Counted from the stretch's first letter, positions 55,411 through 62,659 are shown. The stretch is DNA of 64,000 bases from Oscillospiraceae bacterium (GCA_017436575.1 JAFSCU010000001.1:20408-84407), one strand, 5' to 3'. Numbers and translations are program-made. The notes: generated from the letters alone by a model not told the origin.

Positions 55411-56010
55411 CTATTCTTCGCCGGCGACTACTGGCCAGCCCTGGGCTTCTAGTGCAGTTGCGCCGTTATTTTTTACCTGGACTGCCTGAGCAAGTACATA
55501 TATCTCTGCATTGGCCTGCTGGTATTCGTTGCCCGCTTTTACACTGAAAACCACATTTTCCATCAGCGGAACTGTTTCCTCTTTGGCTTTAAGTGGTTTG
55601 TTGTAATAATACCAGGTGCCGTCAGCTTCGTCTCTGGCTGTCCAGTCTGTTGTGTTTGGTTTGATTTCAAGAAGGTTTGGATCTCCTTCTTTACCGTCTG
55701 CCAACACTATTGATTTTGTAATGTTTACACGAACCCATGCATCTTCTGCATACTGTTCGTTTTCAACAAGGACAATTTTGCTTACTGTCTGGCCAGGCAT
55801 TACGCCTTCCACATAGAAGTCTTCCACTGTTTCTGTTTCGCCAGTTTCAGGGTCAACCACTACTTTTTCAACCAGGTCGATATCAATTTTGCCCATTGTT
55901 ATAACATTGGTTGCTGTATCTTCTTTGGTGAAATATGCCAGTGTACTGCTGGCGATAAACACCGACAGACAACATACTACCAATGCTAAAGAAAATACTT
56001 TTTTCTTCAT
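55411..56010 (-). CDS. SipW-dependent TasA/camelysin-like protein (5)
   Basis: 199 residues from the ATG at 56010; the open frame extends upstream but lacks family sequence. SipW-type signal: LALVVCCLSVFIASSTLAYF, then TKEDTATNVITMGKIDIDL. The mature part carries VMPGQTVSKIVLVENEQ, DAWVRVNITKSI, and QANAEIYVLAQAVQVKNN, the pattern of TasA/CalY-type subunits. These are processed by SipW and polymerise to biofilm fibres in bacilli; that role is inferred here. Confidence 0.85.
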   Translation of the reverse strand: MKKKVFSLALVVCCLSVFIASSTLAYFTKEDTATNVITMGKIDIDLVEKVVVDPETGETETVEDFYVEGVMPGQTVSKIVLVENEQYAEDAWVRVNITKSIVLADGKEGDPNLLEIKPNTTDWTARDEADGTWYYYNKPLKAKEETVPLMENVVFSVKAGNEYQQANAEIYVLAQAVQVKNNGATALEAQGWPVVAGEE

Positions 56011-56068
56011 GTCTTTTTTTACCTTTCTTTGCACCGTTCCGCAGCCAGCGCAAGATTTGCCTTTTTTG

Positions 56069-56148
56069 TTGGCAAGACATACCCAAAGTGCCAAGTTGCT
56101 TTCAATTCAGCCCCTTGGGTATATCTTGCCAATAAATAGCAAGATATA
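56069..56148. other. Alternative-hairpin element in the fibre gene block
   Basis: GGCAAGACATACCC (56071-56084) can pair with GGGTATATCTTGCC (56117-56130), with flanking pairs extending the stem to about 19 bp with one mismatch. The latter arm can instead pair with GCAAGATATA (56139-56148) as a perfect 10-bp stem TATATCTTGC. The two structures are mutually exclusive. No U-run follows, so it is not a simple terminator. Confidence 0.6.
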
Positions 56149-56183
56149 CGGTATATTAAGTATTAGTTAATATGAGATTAAGA

Positions 56184-56885
56184 TTATGCTGCTGGAGTTG
56201 GAACTACACCATCAAAAGCATTCCATGCTTCGTCTGCATCTGCAAATGATGCTGCCTGAATAGCTTCTGCAACGATGTCCATATTAAATGGAACACCTGT
56301 GAAACCATACATATCTTCCAGTTCTGTAGGGATTCTAACTTCTGTGAAGAATGGTGTTGTGTCTTCGCCTGGTTTTACAATTTCTTTATAACGTGCAGAA
56401 AGTGTCCATGTTGCATTTTCTGGATCAATAACATTTTCCTGAACATCAGCTTCGTAGTCCCAGTTTTCTGTATCAATGTCTACAAGTTCCATAAACATAT
56501 CCAGTGGGTCGCCGCCTTCTACGTGAGCCATAATATGACCAAGAACATATGGGTTGATTGTTACTTTGATACGAATGTATGCATCGTTAAGACCTACGTT
56601 GTGAACTGTTGGGTCTTTTGGAAGCACTGCGCCTGGGTACAGCAGACCTTCGTCGCTGCCATATGTGTTTGTATCTACACGGTCAGCTTCATTGTCGGCT
56701 ATCCATGTATAGTCATCTGGATTGTATGTTACTGGTGCTTCATCCAGTTCGATGTCAACATTACCCATAACAAATGTGTTTGTTGCGTCATCTGTATCTG
56801 TGAAGTAAGCCAGTGTGCCACCGATCAGAGTTGTAAGTGCAAGAGCTACAACCATGATAAGTGCTACTATTTTTTTTCTGTTCAT
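56184..56885 (-). CDS. SipW-dependent TasA/camelysin-like protein (4)
   Basis: 233 residues. SipW-type signal LIGGTLAYFTDTDDATNTF (about 20-38), then VMGNVDIELDE. Mature part has LYPGAVLPKDPTVHNVGLND (about 82-101), AYIRIKVTI, and VPFNMDIVAEAIQA; ends with Asp/Ala-rich AWNAFDGVVPTPAA. This is the TasA/CalY fold by pattern. One of five consecutive paralogues. Confidence 0.87.
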   Translation of the reverse strand: MNRKKIVALIMVVALALTTLIGGTLAYFTDTDDATNTFVMGNVDIELDEAPVTYNPDDYTWIADNEADRVDTNTYGSDEGLLYPGAVLPKDPTVHNVGLNDAYIRIKVTINPYVLGHIMAHVEGGDPLDMFMELVDIDTENWDYEADVQENVIDPENATWTLSARYKEIVKPGEDTTPFFTEVRIPTELEDMYGFTGVPFNMDIVAEAIQAASFADADEAWNAFDGVVPTPAA

Positions 56886-56948
56886 AGTTTTACCTCTTTG
56901 GTTTTAAGGTTCCTGCCGCCGTTATGACGACAGGGATTTTGGGTTTGA

Positions 56949-57683
56949 TTATTCCTGTGGAGCTGTCTGTGCATCAAATGCATCAAATGCTTCCATTACA
57001 TCGTCAAAGCCGTTAGCCTGGATAGCATCTGCATGAATGTCAATAACCAGATCTTCAAATGCTGCCATTTCGTCATTGTCAAATGCTGTAGGAACATTGA
57101 TTTCTGTGAAGAGTGTAATGTATTCTTCTGGATCAAGAGCATCTGTGAAGTAGAATACGTATACTTTTTCATCGTTTGCAACAACATCTTTGAGATCACG
57201 TACATTGCCTTCGTTTGCGCCAAATGTACCGTCATCCAGTCTCCATGCAACGTCAACCTGTTTTGCCAGTTTCATTGTGTCAGCAAGACCTACTACGCTG
57301 GCCATGAATTCAGCTTCTGTAAAGTAGTTGAAAATAGCTGCATTGTTGTTGTGTTTCAGTGTTACTCTGATATATGCAGGCTGTGAACCAACGTTTGTAA
57401 CTGTTGGGTCTTTGCAGATAGTAGAACCTGGTACCAGATCTTCGTATGTATTTTCCTGTTTTGTTCTTTCGTTTCCGTCAGCATCTACATAGCTGAAGAA
57501 ACCATCTTCGTTTTCGCCTTCTTCAACTTCAGATTCCAGCAATGTGATTTCCACATCACCAACCGTGAATGTATTTTTTGCATCATCTGTGTCTGTCAGA
57601 TAAGCGATTGTGCCTGCTACAGACATTGCTACTGTAAGAGCCAGTACAAGTACCATAGCTATAACTTTTCTAGCTTTTTTCAT
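56949..57683 (-). CDS. SipW-dependent TasA/camelysin-like protein (3)
   Basis: 244 residues. Signal AMSVAGTIAYLTDTDDAKNTF (within 19-40), then TVGDVEITLLE. Later EDLVPGSTICKDPTVTNVG (about 81-99), PAYIRVTLKHN, and DIHADAIQANGFDDVMEAFD. Closely parallels protein 4 including the acidic C-terminal AIQAxxF...A..AFD motif. Position 63 bp upstream of protein 4. Confidence 0.87.
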   Translation of the reverse strand: MKKARKVIAMVLVLALTVAMSVAGTIAYLTDTDDAKNTFTVGDVEITLLESEVEEGENEDGFFSYVDADGNERTKQENTYEDLVPGSTICKDPTVTNVGSQPAYIRVTLKHNNNAAIFNYFTEAEFMASVVGLADTMKLAKQVDVAWRLDDGTFGANEGNVRDLKDVVANDEKVYVFYFTDALDPEEYITLFTEINVPTAFDNDEMAAFEDLVIDIHADAIQANGFDDVMEAFDAFDAQTAPQE

Positions 57684-57732
57684 TTATGGATTTCTCCTTT
57701 TAAGATTTTTAATATTTAAGCATTGCTAAATA

Positions 57733-58356
57733 TTATGGGTTTGTTGCACCAAATGTTGCATCCCAAGCAGCTTTTGCTGTTGCGAAATTTTCTTTCTGTA
57801 CAGCATATGCTGTAAATTTAAGTTTTGGGCTGCCTGCGGCTTTGATTACTTCGATTTCAGTCTTAGTAAGATCTTCGCTTACTTCTACTTTATCATCAGC
57901 AAGGATGTAAAGAAGTTCATCTTCTGTTTCGCCTACAAGTGTGTCCTGTTCATACCAGTAAATATCAGGATAATTTGTTGCATCAAGAACAGTCCATTTG
58001 CCATCAATGCCAAATGTCACTTTTGATGTTGGCCATTTTTCAGTTTCAACCTTTACAAATACCCAGCAAGCTTCACTGCCTGCTTTAACTCTAACAAATG
58101 GGTCTTTTGGAAGATCTGTGCCTGGAATGATTTTATAGTTGTCAACAGATGTTGTTTCGTTTGCTTCAACTTTTTCTAAAAGGTCGTTTTCAGTTGCATC
58201 ATATTTATGTTCTTTAAGATCAATATTGATGTCGCCAACTGTAAATGTGTTAACAACTTCGCCAGTTGATGCCTGCAGCCATGCGATAGTACCGCCAACT
58301 GTTGCACCAAACAGCATTACCACTGCCATAAGCAGTGCTATAGTTCTTTTTTTCAT
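57733..58356 (-). CDS. SipW-dependent TasA/camelysin-like protein (2)
   Basis: 207 residues. Signal FGATVGGTIAWLQASTGEV, then VNTFTVGDINIDL. Mature part has YKIIPGTDLPKDPFVRVKAG (about 74-93), EACWVFVKVE, and LKFTAYAVQKENFATAKAAW. The Trp in AWL replaces the usual Tyr. Closest in plan to protein 1 (both with a CWVFVKV strand). Confidence 0.86.
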   Translation of the reverse strand: MKKRTIALLMAVVMLFGATVGGTIAWLQASTGEVVNTFTVGDINIDLKEHKYDATENDLLEKVEANETTSVDNYKIIPGTDLPKDPFVRVKAGSEACWVFVKVETEKWPTSKVTFGIDGKWTVLDATNYPDIYWYEQDTLVGETEDELLYILADDKVEVSEDLTKTEIEVIKAAGSPKLKFTAYAVQKENFATAKAAWDATFGATNP

Positions 58357-58384
58357 AAGAAATTATCTCCTTTCGGAAATTTAA

Positions 58385-59029
58385 TTAGTTTTCCCATTCA
58401 GCTTCTGCTGCGTCCCATGCGTCTGCTGCTGTTTCAAAACCATCAGCCTGAACTGCATAAGCGTCAATTGTTACATCTTCAAATGTAGGATTCTGTGAAT
58501 CATCTTCAAATACAGCTTCACCATCAATCATAAATTCGCCAAAAACAACTTTGCTTACTTCGTCTTCACGAGCATCAATGATTTCTTCATAGTAGTAAAC
58601 ATCTATTTCGCCATCAAGAGGAAGCCAACCATTTGCTTCCATCTGTTTTTCAATTGGTGCGTATGATGCACCATCTTCTTTTACTGCACCATCAGCAGCT
58701 TCAACATTAGCAAGACCATTTACAACTTTTACAAACACCCAACATGGCTGGCTCAGTTCTCTAACATAAACTGTTGGGTCTTTCAGATAGTCATGACCTG
58801 GAACCAGTGTGTAAGAGTTTGAGTTTGTTCTTGTAGGACTAGAATTTGAAGTATCACCATACTGGTCAACCAATTCTTCATCCAGACCAATCTGAACATT
58901 ACCTACAGTAAATGTATTTTTTACATATTCTGTACCAGCTGTCAGATAAGCAACTGTTGCCGCTACTGTTGTGCAAACCAGCATTACTGCTGCCAGAAAC
59001 AGAGCAACGATTTTTTTAGTTTTTTTCAT
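58385..59029 (-). CDS. SipW-dependent TasA/camelysin-like protein (1)
   Basis: 214 residues. Signal LVCTTVAATVAYLTAGTEYV, then KNTFTVGNVQIGLDE. Mature part has YTLVPGHDYLKDPTVYVREL (about 73-92), PCWVFVKVVNG, and VTIDAYAVQADGFETAADAW. First fibre-type gene after sipW, separated from it by 464 bp of repeats. Confidence 0.87.
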   Translation of the reverse strand: MKKTKKIVALFLAAVMLVCTTVAATVAYLTAGTEYVKNTFTVGNVQIGLDEELVDQYGDTSNSSPTRTNSNSYTLVPGHDYLKDPTVYVRELSQPCWVFVKVVNGLANVEAADGAVKEDGASYAPIEKQMEANGWLPLDGEIDVYYYEEIIDAREDEVSKVVFGEFMIDGEAVFEDDSQNPTFEDVTIDAYAVQADGFETAADAWDAAEAEWEN

Positions 59030-59493
59030 TTTCTTTTTCCTTTCTGAAAAATATATTTATTCTAAGAATGTTGTGCACGGCTTGCCCGATATGAGAATGG
59101 TGCGCCCGCCTGTTTTTGCGTAGCTCTACTGTGCCCTGTTGAGTGCTATCCGTTCTGCGGAAACGGAGCAGAACTACGGCGGGCGGCATGCAAGCCATGC
59201 GGGTTTCCAGTTCGCAGTCACCGGTAAGGCGATGTAAAACATTTCTTATACAATTTTGGAGTGGGCGTGGAATCGCCCAGTAATGTCATTCCAAAGCGAA
59301 AGTATTGAGCGAGGAATCTTCATATTGGTACTATGTAAAACTATACTTTTTACAATATGCCAGAGCAAAGATCCTTCACTTCGTTCAGGATGACATATTG
59401 ATAGTTTAACAGGTATGCGATTCTTTATATCTGTGGTGCTTTGAATGACAAGGTGGTAGATTGTGCCTTTAACGGGCGATTCGTGAATCGCCC
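59030..59493. repeat. Repeat-rich intergenic region between sipW and fibre genes
   Basis: Three different inverted repeats. (a) 59102-59187: GCCCGCC...GTAGCTCTAC and its imperfect inverse CAGAACTACGGCGGGC. (b) 59284-59395: arms TGTCATTCC...GAGGAATCTT and AGATCCTTCACTTCGTTCAG, a repeat class widespread in clostridial genomes (family recognition by memory). (c) 59474-59493: GGGCGATTC-GT-GAATCGCCC directly after the sipW stop. A gene-sized frame here (59016-59198) is not supported. Any of the hairpins could slow transcription between sipW and the fibre genes. Confidence 0.7.
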
Positions 59494-60012
59494 CTACGCT
59501 TTTTCTTCCTCATCCTTGGCAAACAGGTCCGGAATAAAGGTCAACATAAGGATAAATGCTGCGGCAGCTATGGCTATGTATGAACCCGGAGGGCTTTGGA
59601 TATAGCTGGCCACATAACCCAGATAAGGTATAGTAAATACCGGGCTGCCGATAATGTTTTTATAATGCACCAGTGTGCCGTCTTCGCTGTCATTGGCATC
59701 GCCTTTTGTGCGGTAACGGAGAACTGATGGGTCTTCTTCATCCGGTACCACGCCAACAATACGGTGTGTCGCCACCATATCTTCGCTGATCATAAAAGTG
59801 ATAACATCACCTGCCTGCAACTGTGTGTAGTCAACCTCTTTAACATAAATTACAGAACCTGTGTGATATGCCGGCTCCATAGAGCCTGAAAGAACTGTAA
59901 ACACTTTATAACCGGCAAATCGCATACCAACCAGCAGTATGGCTAACGCGGCAACCATCACCACTAAAAGTGTTGTAATCATATCCCATATTTTTGAAAA
60001 CTTTTTTGTCAT
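59494..60012 (-). CDS. sipW: Signal peptidase I, SipW/ER type
   Basis: 172 residues with an N-terminal membrane helix (about 12-30) and C-terminal helix (about 143-161). Catalytic Ser in VLSGSMEPAYHTG (about 40-52) and a His in MVATHRIVGVV (about 80-90) in place of the Lys of standard signal peptidases, which defines the ER/SipW type. It releases TasA and camelysin type proteins. Four bp after the cPPR gene, tightly in the operon headed by the AP2 protein gene. Its substrates are the six downstream proteins with SipW-type signals. Confidence 0.93.
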   Translation of the reverse strand: MTKKFSKIWDMITTLLVVMVAALAILLVGMRFAGYKVFTVLSGSMEPAYHTGSVIYVKEVDYTQLQAGDVITFMISEDMVATHRIVGVVPDEEDPSVLRYRTKGDANDSEDGTLVHYKNIIGSPVFTIPYLGYVASYIQSPPGSYIAIAAAAFILMLTFIPDLFAKDEEEKA

Positions 60013-60016
60013 TTAT

Positions 60017-60349
60017 TTACCTTCCTGAATTTCTGTATTTACTTTTATCCTCGTGGGTCAGCACATGATATTTTCGTTCACTGGTTTTCATCCAATCCAG
60101 CAACTGTGTGTATTCCCTGGTCATGTCGCGTGAAATATCTATCAATGCTATTGTTTCGTCATGGAAATATATATTCCCTTCATTTATCCCATCGGATTCC
60201 AGTTTGCAAACCAGGTTTTCAAACTGACCAGGGGTGCAATATTTAAACTGTTCAAATGTTTCTATTGTCAGCTGTGCCTGTTTAAGTGTTCTCCGCCAGA
60301 TATACGGACCTTCAGGCGGTCTGATTGAATTATCTATCCAAAGAATCAT
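60017..60349 (-). CDS. cPPR-like (cyclic-phosphate processing receiver) domain protein
   Basis: 110 residues. WIDNSIRPPEGPYIWRRT (4-21) resembles the LDDxRxPPEGW...RT start of the cPPR family, with I-D-N in place of the usual D-D pair. Further TIETFEQF, YFHDETIALIDISRD. The family is a receiver-like fold predicted, mainly from comparative genomics, to act on nucleotides or cyclic phosphates; function unproven. It is between the AP2 gene (20 bp) and sipW (4 bp), an odd position that suggests a role in controlling the fibre locus. The changed Asp may affect activity. Confidence 0.7.
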   Translation of the reverse strand: MILWIDNSIRPPEGPYIWRRTLKQAQLTIETFEQFKYCTPGQFENLVCKLESDGINEGNIYFHDETIALIDISRDMTREYTQLLDWMKTSERKYHVLTHEDKSKYRNSGR

Positions 60350-60369
60350 ATTGTCTCCTGTTTGTTGGT

Positions 60370-61287
60370 TTAAATTGCAGGCAGGAATTCAGCCATAATT
60401 TCGCTGTCTCCTGTGCGGTAAACTCTTATGCTGAAAGGGTTTTCCTGTGCCCACTGCGGATTTTCATCCGCCAGCTGTTTCCATTTTTCATAATGGTCTA
60501 CTGTGCCTTTCATCAGCAGGTCTTCTGCTGCCTGTCTGGCTGTGATTGCATCTTCTATATTGTCATACCTGCCAAGATAGTACGGTTTTTTCTGAAAAAC
60601 TATCTTTGCAGTGTATTTGCCTTTGATAAAGTAGACACCGCGGTGGCCTGTGGTGTTGTTTTTCTGTGTTTTGTCACTTTTTATCCTGTCGATAGATGTT
60701 CCTTCCACACGGGTTATAAGTGTCTGTAATTTTGCCCTGTGCTTTTCTCTTATACAACCACAGCTTTTTCTGTTGCCGTAAAGCAGTTCATTGTAGGAAA
60801 CATCTATTTCTTTGCCACATTCATTGCATACACAATGCCAGATGACATTGCTTTTTTTATCCCTTTTATCTGTGGGGTGCAGTGCGGTGATGCTGCCAAA
60901 AATCTGCCCTGATATATCTTTATTATGGGCAGCCTTTTCTTTGTCACATCCACAGGAAGTTCTTTTACCAGTGTTAAGTAACGTTGCGGGATAATCTTTT
61001 TCTGTGCCACATTCACAGACACAGTGCCACCATATACCACCATTCTTTTTCTGAACTTCTGATTTACCTATAACAGTCAGCTTGCCAAAAACTTTACCTT
61101 TCAGGTCAGATGTTCTGTTTATAGTTTTGCCGCAACCGCAGGAAAGAGAACCGCCATATTTCAGATTTCGTTCCAGCACATATTTTTCAGTACCGCATTC
61201 ACATCTGCACAGCCACTTTTTTTCACCGCTGTCAGTAACGACGAAACTGTCCAGCACTGTCCATCGGCCGAATTTCTCTCCTGTCAA
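60370..61287 (-). CDS. Three Zn-ribbon-like repeats plus AP2 DNA-binding domain
   Basis: 305 residues. TTG start with AGGAG 8-9 nt upstream. Three repeats of about 55 residues (about 2-52, 60-118, 125-185), each with G..FG..T, W-C-x-C-x-CG and SCGC, so about five Cys per repeat (for example WLCRCECG...LSCGC). Then an AP2-type domain at about 208-262 (TGHRGVYFIKGKYTAKIVFQ, then YYLGRYDNIEDAITARQAA). Such proteins occur in prophages and mobile elements; no nuclease motif is visible here. First gene after the invertible segment, so a phase-controlled DNA-binding regulator is a fair inference; a mobile-element origin is the alternative. Confidence 0.78.
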   Translation of the reverse strand: MTGEKFGRWTVLDSFVVTDSGEKKWLCRCECGTEKYVLERNLKYGGSLSCGCGKTINRTSDLKGKVFGKLTVIGKSEVQKKNGGIWWHCVCECGTEKDYPATLLNTGKRTSCGCDKEKAAHNKDISGQIFGSITALHPTDKRDKKSNVIWHCVCNECGKEIDVSYNELLYGNRKSCGCIREKHRAKLQTLITRVEGTSIDRIKSDKTQKNNTTGHRGVYFIKGKYTAKIVFQKKPYYLGRYDNIEDAITARQAAEDLLMKGTVDHYEKWKQLADENPQWAQENPFSIRVYRTGDSEIMAEFLPAI

Positions 61288-61318
61288 AATAAAAACTCCT
61301 TTTATGCAAGACTAACAT

Positions 61319-61345
61319 CCACATAATATACATTATGTGGAATAG
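61319..61345 (+). repeat. Left inverted repeat of the invertible segment
   Basis: 27 bp, starting CCACATAAT and ending GTGGAATAG. Identical in reverse complement to 61564-61590. The first 22 bp are also near-palindromic (CCACATAAT-ATAC-ATTATGTGG), which fits two recombinase-binding arms around a short crossover region. Confidence 0.95.
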
Positions 61346-61401
61346 ATATTAAGGAATTTATCAGGTTGTATCGAGGCGAATCGATATGAAAATAAAAAAA
61401 T

Positions 61402-61468
61402 ACACCACAAAATCACACCCTCTCTGATTCAGTCATTTTTGCCTCAGAGGGTGTCTTTGTAGTGGTGT
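61402..61468 (-). terminator. Directional terminator inside the invertible segment
   Basis: Inner stem ACACCCTCT/AGAGGGTGT (61415-61423 and 61446-61454), outer stem ACACCAC/GTGGTGT (61402-61408 and 61462-61468). On the minus strand the stem is followed by ATTTTTTTATTTT; on the plus strand by ATGAGAAAT with no T-run. So it terminates toward the AP2 gene in this orientation only. Confidence 0.75.
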
Positions 61469-61505
61469 TATGAGAAATTTTATGTATACATCAATAATAT
61501 AAATC

Positions 61506-61534
61506 TTGATTTATATTTGAATAAGTTGTAAAAT
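61506..61534 (+). promoter_or_regulatory. Promoter in the invertible segment
   Basis: TTGATT, 17-nt spacer, TAAAAT, matching other promoters in this window (the 26155 promoter has the same hexamers). It ends 29 bp before the right repeat. Confidence 0.75.
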
Positions 61535-61563
61535 ATAGATAACTATAACAATTTATTTTTGAA

Positions 61564-61590
61564 CTATTCCACATAATGTATATTATGTGG
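61564..61590 (-). repeat. Right inverted repeat of the invertible segment
   Basis: Perfect reverse complement of the left 27-bp repeat. It begins CTATTCCACA and ends 2 bp before the recombinase stop codon. Confidence 0.95.
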
Positions 61591-61592
61591 TT

Positions 61593-62429
61593 TTATATTA
61601 TCAGACCTAACTTATCAATTTTACGGCGATGTTCGACAAAAGATGTCATAATATATATTCTGGTTGTTTCTATATTGCTGTGCCCCAAAACATCAGCCAG
61701 TTTGGCAATGTCTTTTTCAATGGTATAAAAAGTGCGTGCAAACAGTTTGCGCAGATTATGTGGAAAAACTTTTTCCTTTTTCACACCGGCTTTGCAACAC
61801 AGTTTTTTCATTTTTCGCCATATATAGCTGCGGTCCAGCGGTGCTCCGGTTTTTGTAACAAAAATCGGGCCTTTTTTAATTTTTGCTTCTTTTATATAAA
61901 CATTTAATAAGCGTTGCAGTTTTACAGGTATCAGTATTATTCGGTTTTTGCTTTTGCAATTTACAGTGGCTTTGCCCTGTCTGACTGCGTCTACGGTTAT
62001 ATATTTCAGTTCAGACACGCGGATACCTGTGCCACAGATGGTCTGCAAAATCATTTTAAGCTGGGTATTTTTACCACAGGCAGACAGCAGGTTCATATAT
62101 TCTGTTTTTGTCAGTTCCTTTTCCTGTTCCAGATAAGTCTGTTTTTGCAGTTTAAGAACCTTTACCCTGCAGCTGCCAAAACCGAGAAACGCCAGAAAGC
62201 AGTTGACCGCCACCACCATTGAATTTACAGAGCGCACAGAATAGCCCTGTTCCACCAGATGCTGTTTGTAAGCTATAACTGTTTCCTTTGTCAGTGGTGT
62301 TCCGTCAACAAAACCAACAAATTTCAGGCAATCACGAATATATTTTTCAATTGTCTTGACGCTTTTTTCACAAATAAAAAGATATTCTTTAAAACGGTTC
62401 AAATCATCATAATCAACAGTGTTTTTCAT
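61593..62429 (-). CDS. Tyrosine recombinase, probable invertase of the adjacent segment
   Basis: 278 residues, about the length of XerC/FimB/RecV-like enzymes. N-terminal SAM-like DNA-binding domain (about 6-95), catalytic domain with Arg in GTGIRVSEL (about 140), Lys in CKSKNRIILIP (about 165), HNLRKLFART (His/Arg, about 226-231), LGHSNIETTRIYI (His and nucleophile Tyr, about 249-261). All six catalytic positions are present. Stop codon is 2 bp from the right inverted repeat. Own promoter at 62469-62497. I infer that it flips the neighbouring segment; a chromosomal XerC-like role is less likely because of this context. Confidence 0.93.
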   Translation of the reverse strand: MKNTVDYDDLNRFKEYLFICEKSVKTIEKYIRDCLKFVGFVDGTPLTKETVIAYKQHLVEQGYSVRSVNSMVVAVNCFLAFLGFGSCRVKVLKLQKQTYLEQEKELTKTEYMNLLSACGKNTQLKMILQTICGTGIRVSELKYITVDAVRQGKATVNCKSKNRIILIPVKLQRLLNVYIKEAKIKKGPIFVTKTGAPLDRSYIWRKMKKLCCKAGVKKEKVFPHNLRKLFARTFYTIEKDIAKLADVLGHSNIETTRIYIMTSFVEHRRKIDKLGLII

Positions 62430-62468
62430 AATAACCTCTCTTTCCTTTGCAATTAAAATGATTAAATA

Positions 62469-62497
62469 ACTATACTACACATTGATTATTGAAACAA
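62469..62497 (-). promoter_or_regulatory. Probable promoter of the recombinase gene
   Basis: Minus strand TTGTTT, 17-nt spacer, TATAGT, 40 bp upstream of the ATG. Confidence 0.55.
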
Positions 62498-62659
62498 TAA
62501 AACAGCCGTATTCAAAAAGAATAAGACTGTATATTTTTAATATTAATACTATCTTTTTAATTTTTTCTATAAAGTTTGACGAAAACAGTAGAATAATAGC
62601 TGATAAAAGTGTAAAATATTTATATTTAAACCAATCACAACAAAGGAGAAAAACAGGAA

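Larger units (their letters stand above)
61346..61563. promoter_or_regulatory. Invertible 218-bp segment with promoter and terminator
   Basis: DNA between the perfect inverted repeats. It holds a plus-strand promoter (61506-61534), a large hairpin (61402-61468) and a palindromic spot TATCGA-6-TCGATA (61369-61386). In the orientation seen, the promoter points toward the recombinase gene's 3' end, and the minus-strand hairpin (outer stem 3' arm GTGGTGT followed by ATTTTTTTA) should stop transcripts coming from the recombinase gene before they reach the AP2 gene. Inversion would turn the promoter toward AP2, cPPR and sipW. Confidence 0.85.

Noticed and set aside
59016-59198. 60-codon minus-strand frame before the first fibre gene
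   Set aside because: Lies in an inverted repeat and overlaps the start of the TasA-like gene; Arg/His-rich composition unlike neighbours.
59284-59395. Second possible invertible segment from the imperfect inverted repeat
   Set aside because: Arms are imperfect and match a widespread intergenic repeat type; no recombinase-like site structure.
61386-61427. 13-codon frame inside the invertible segment
   Set aside because: No ribosome site and it runs into the hairpin; could be a leader peptide but nothing supports it.
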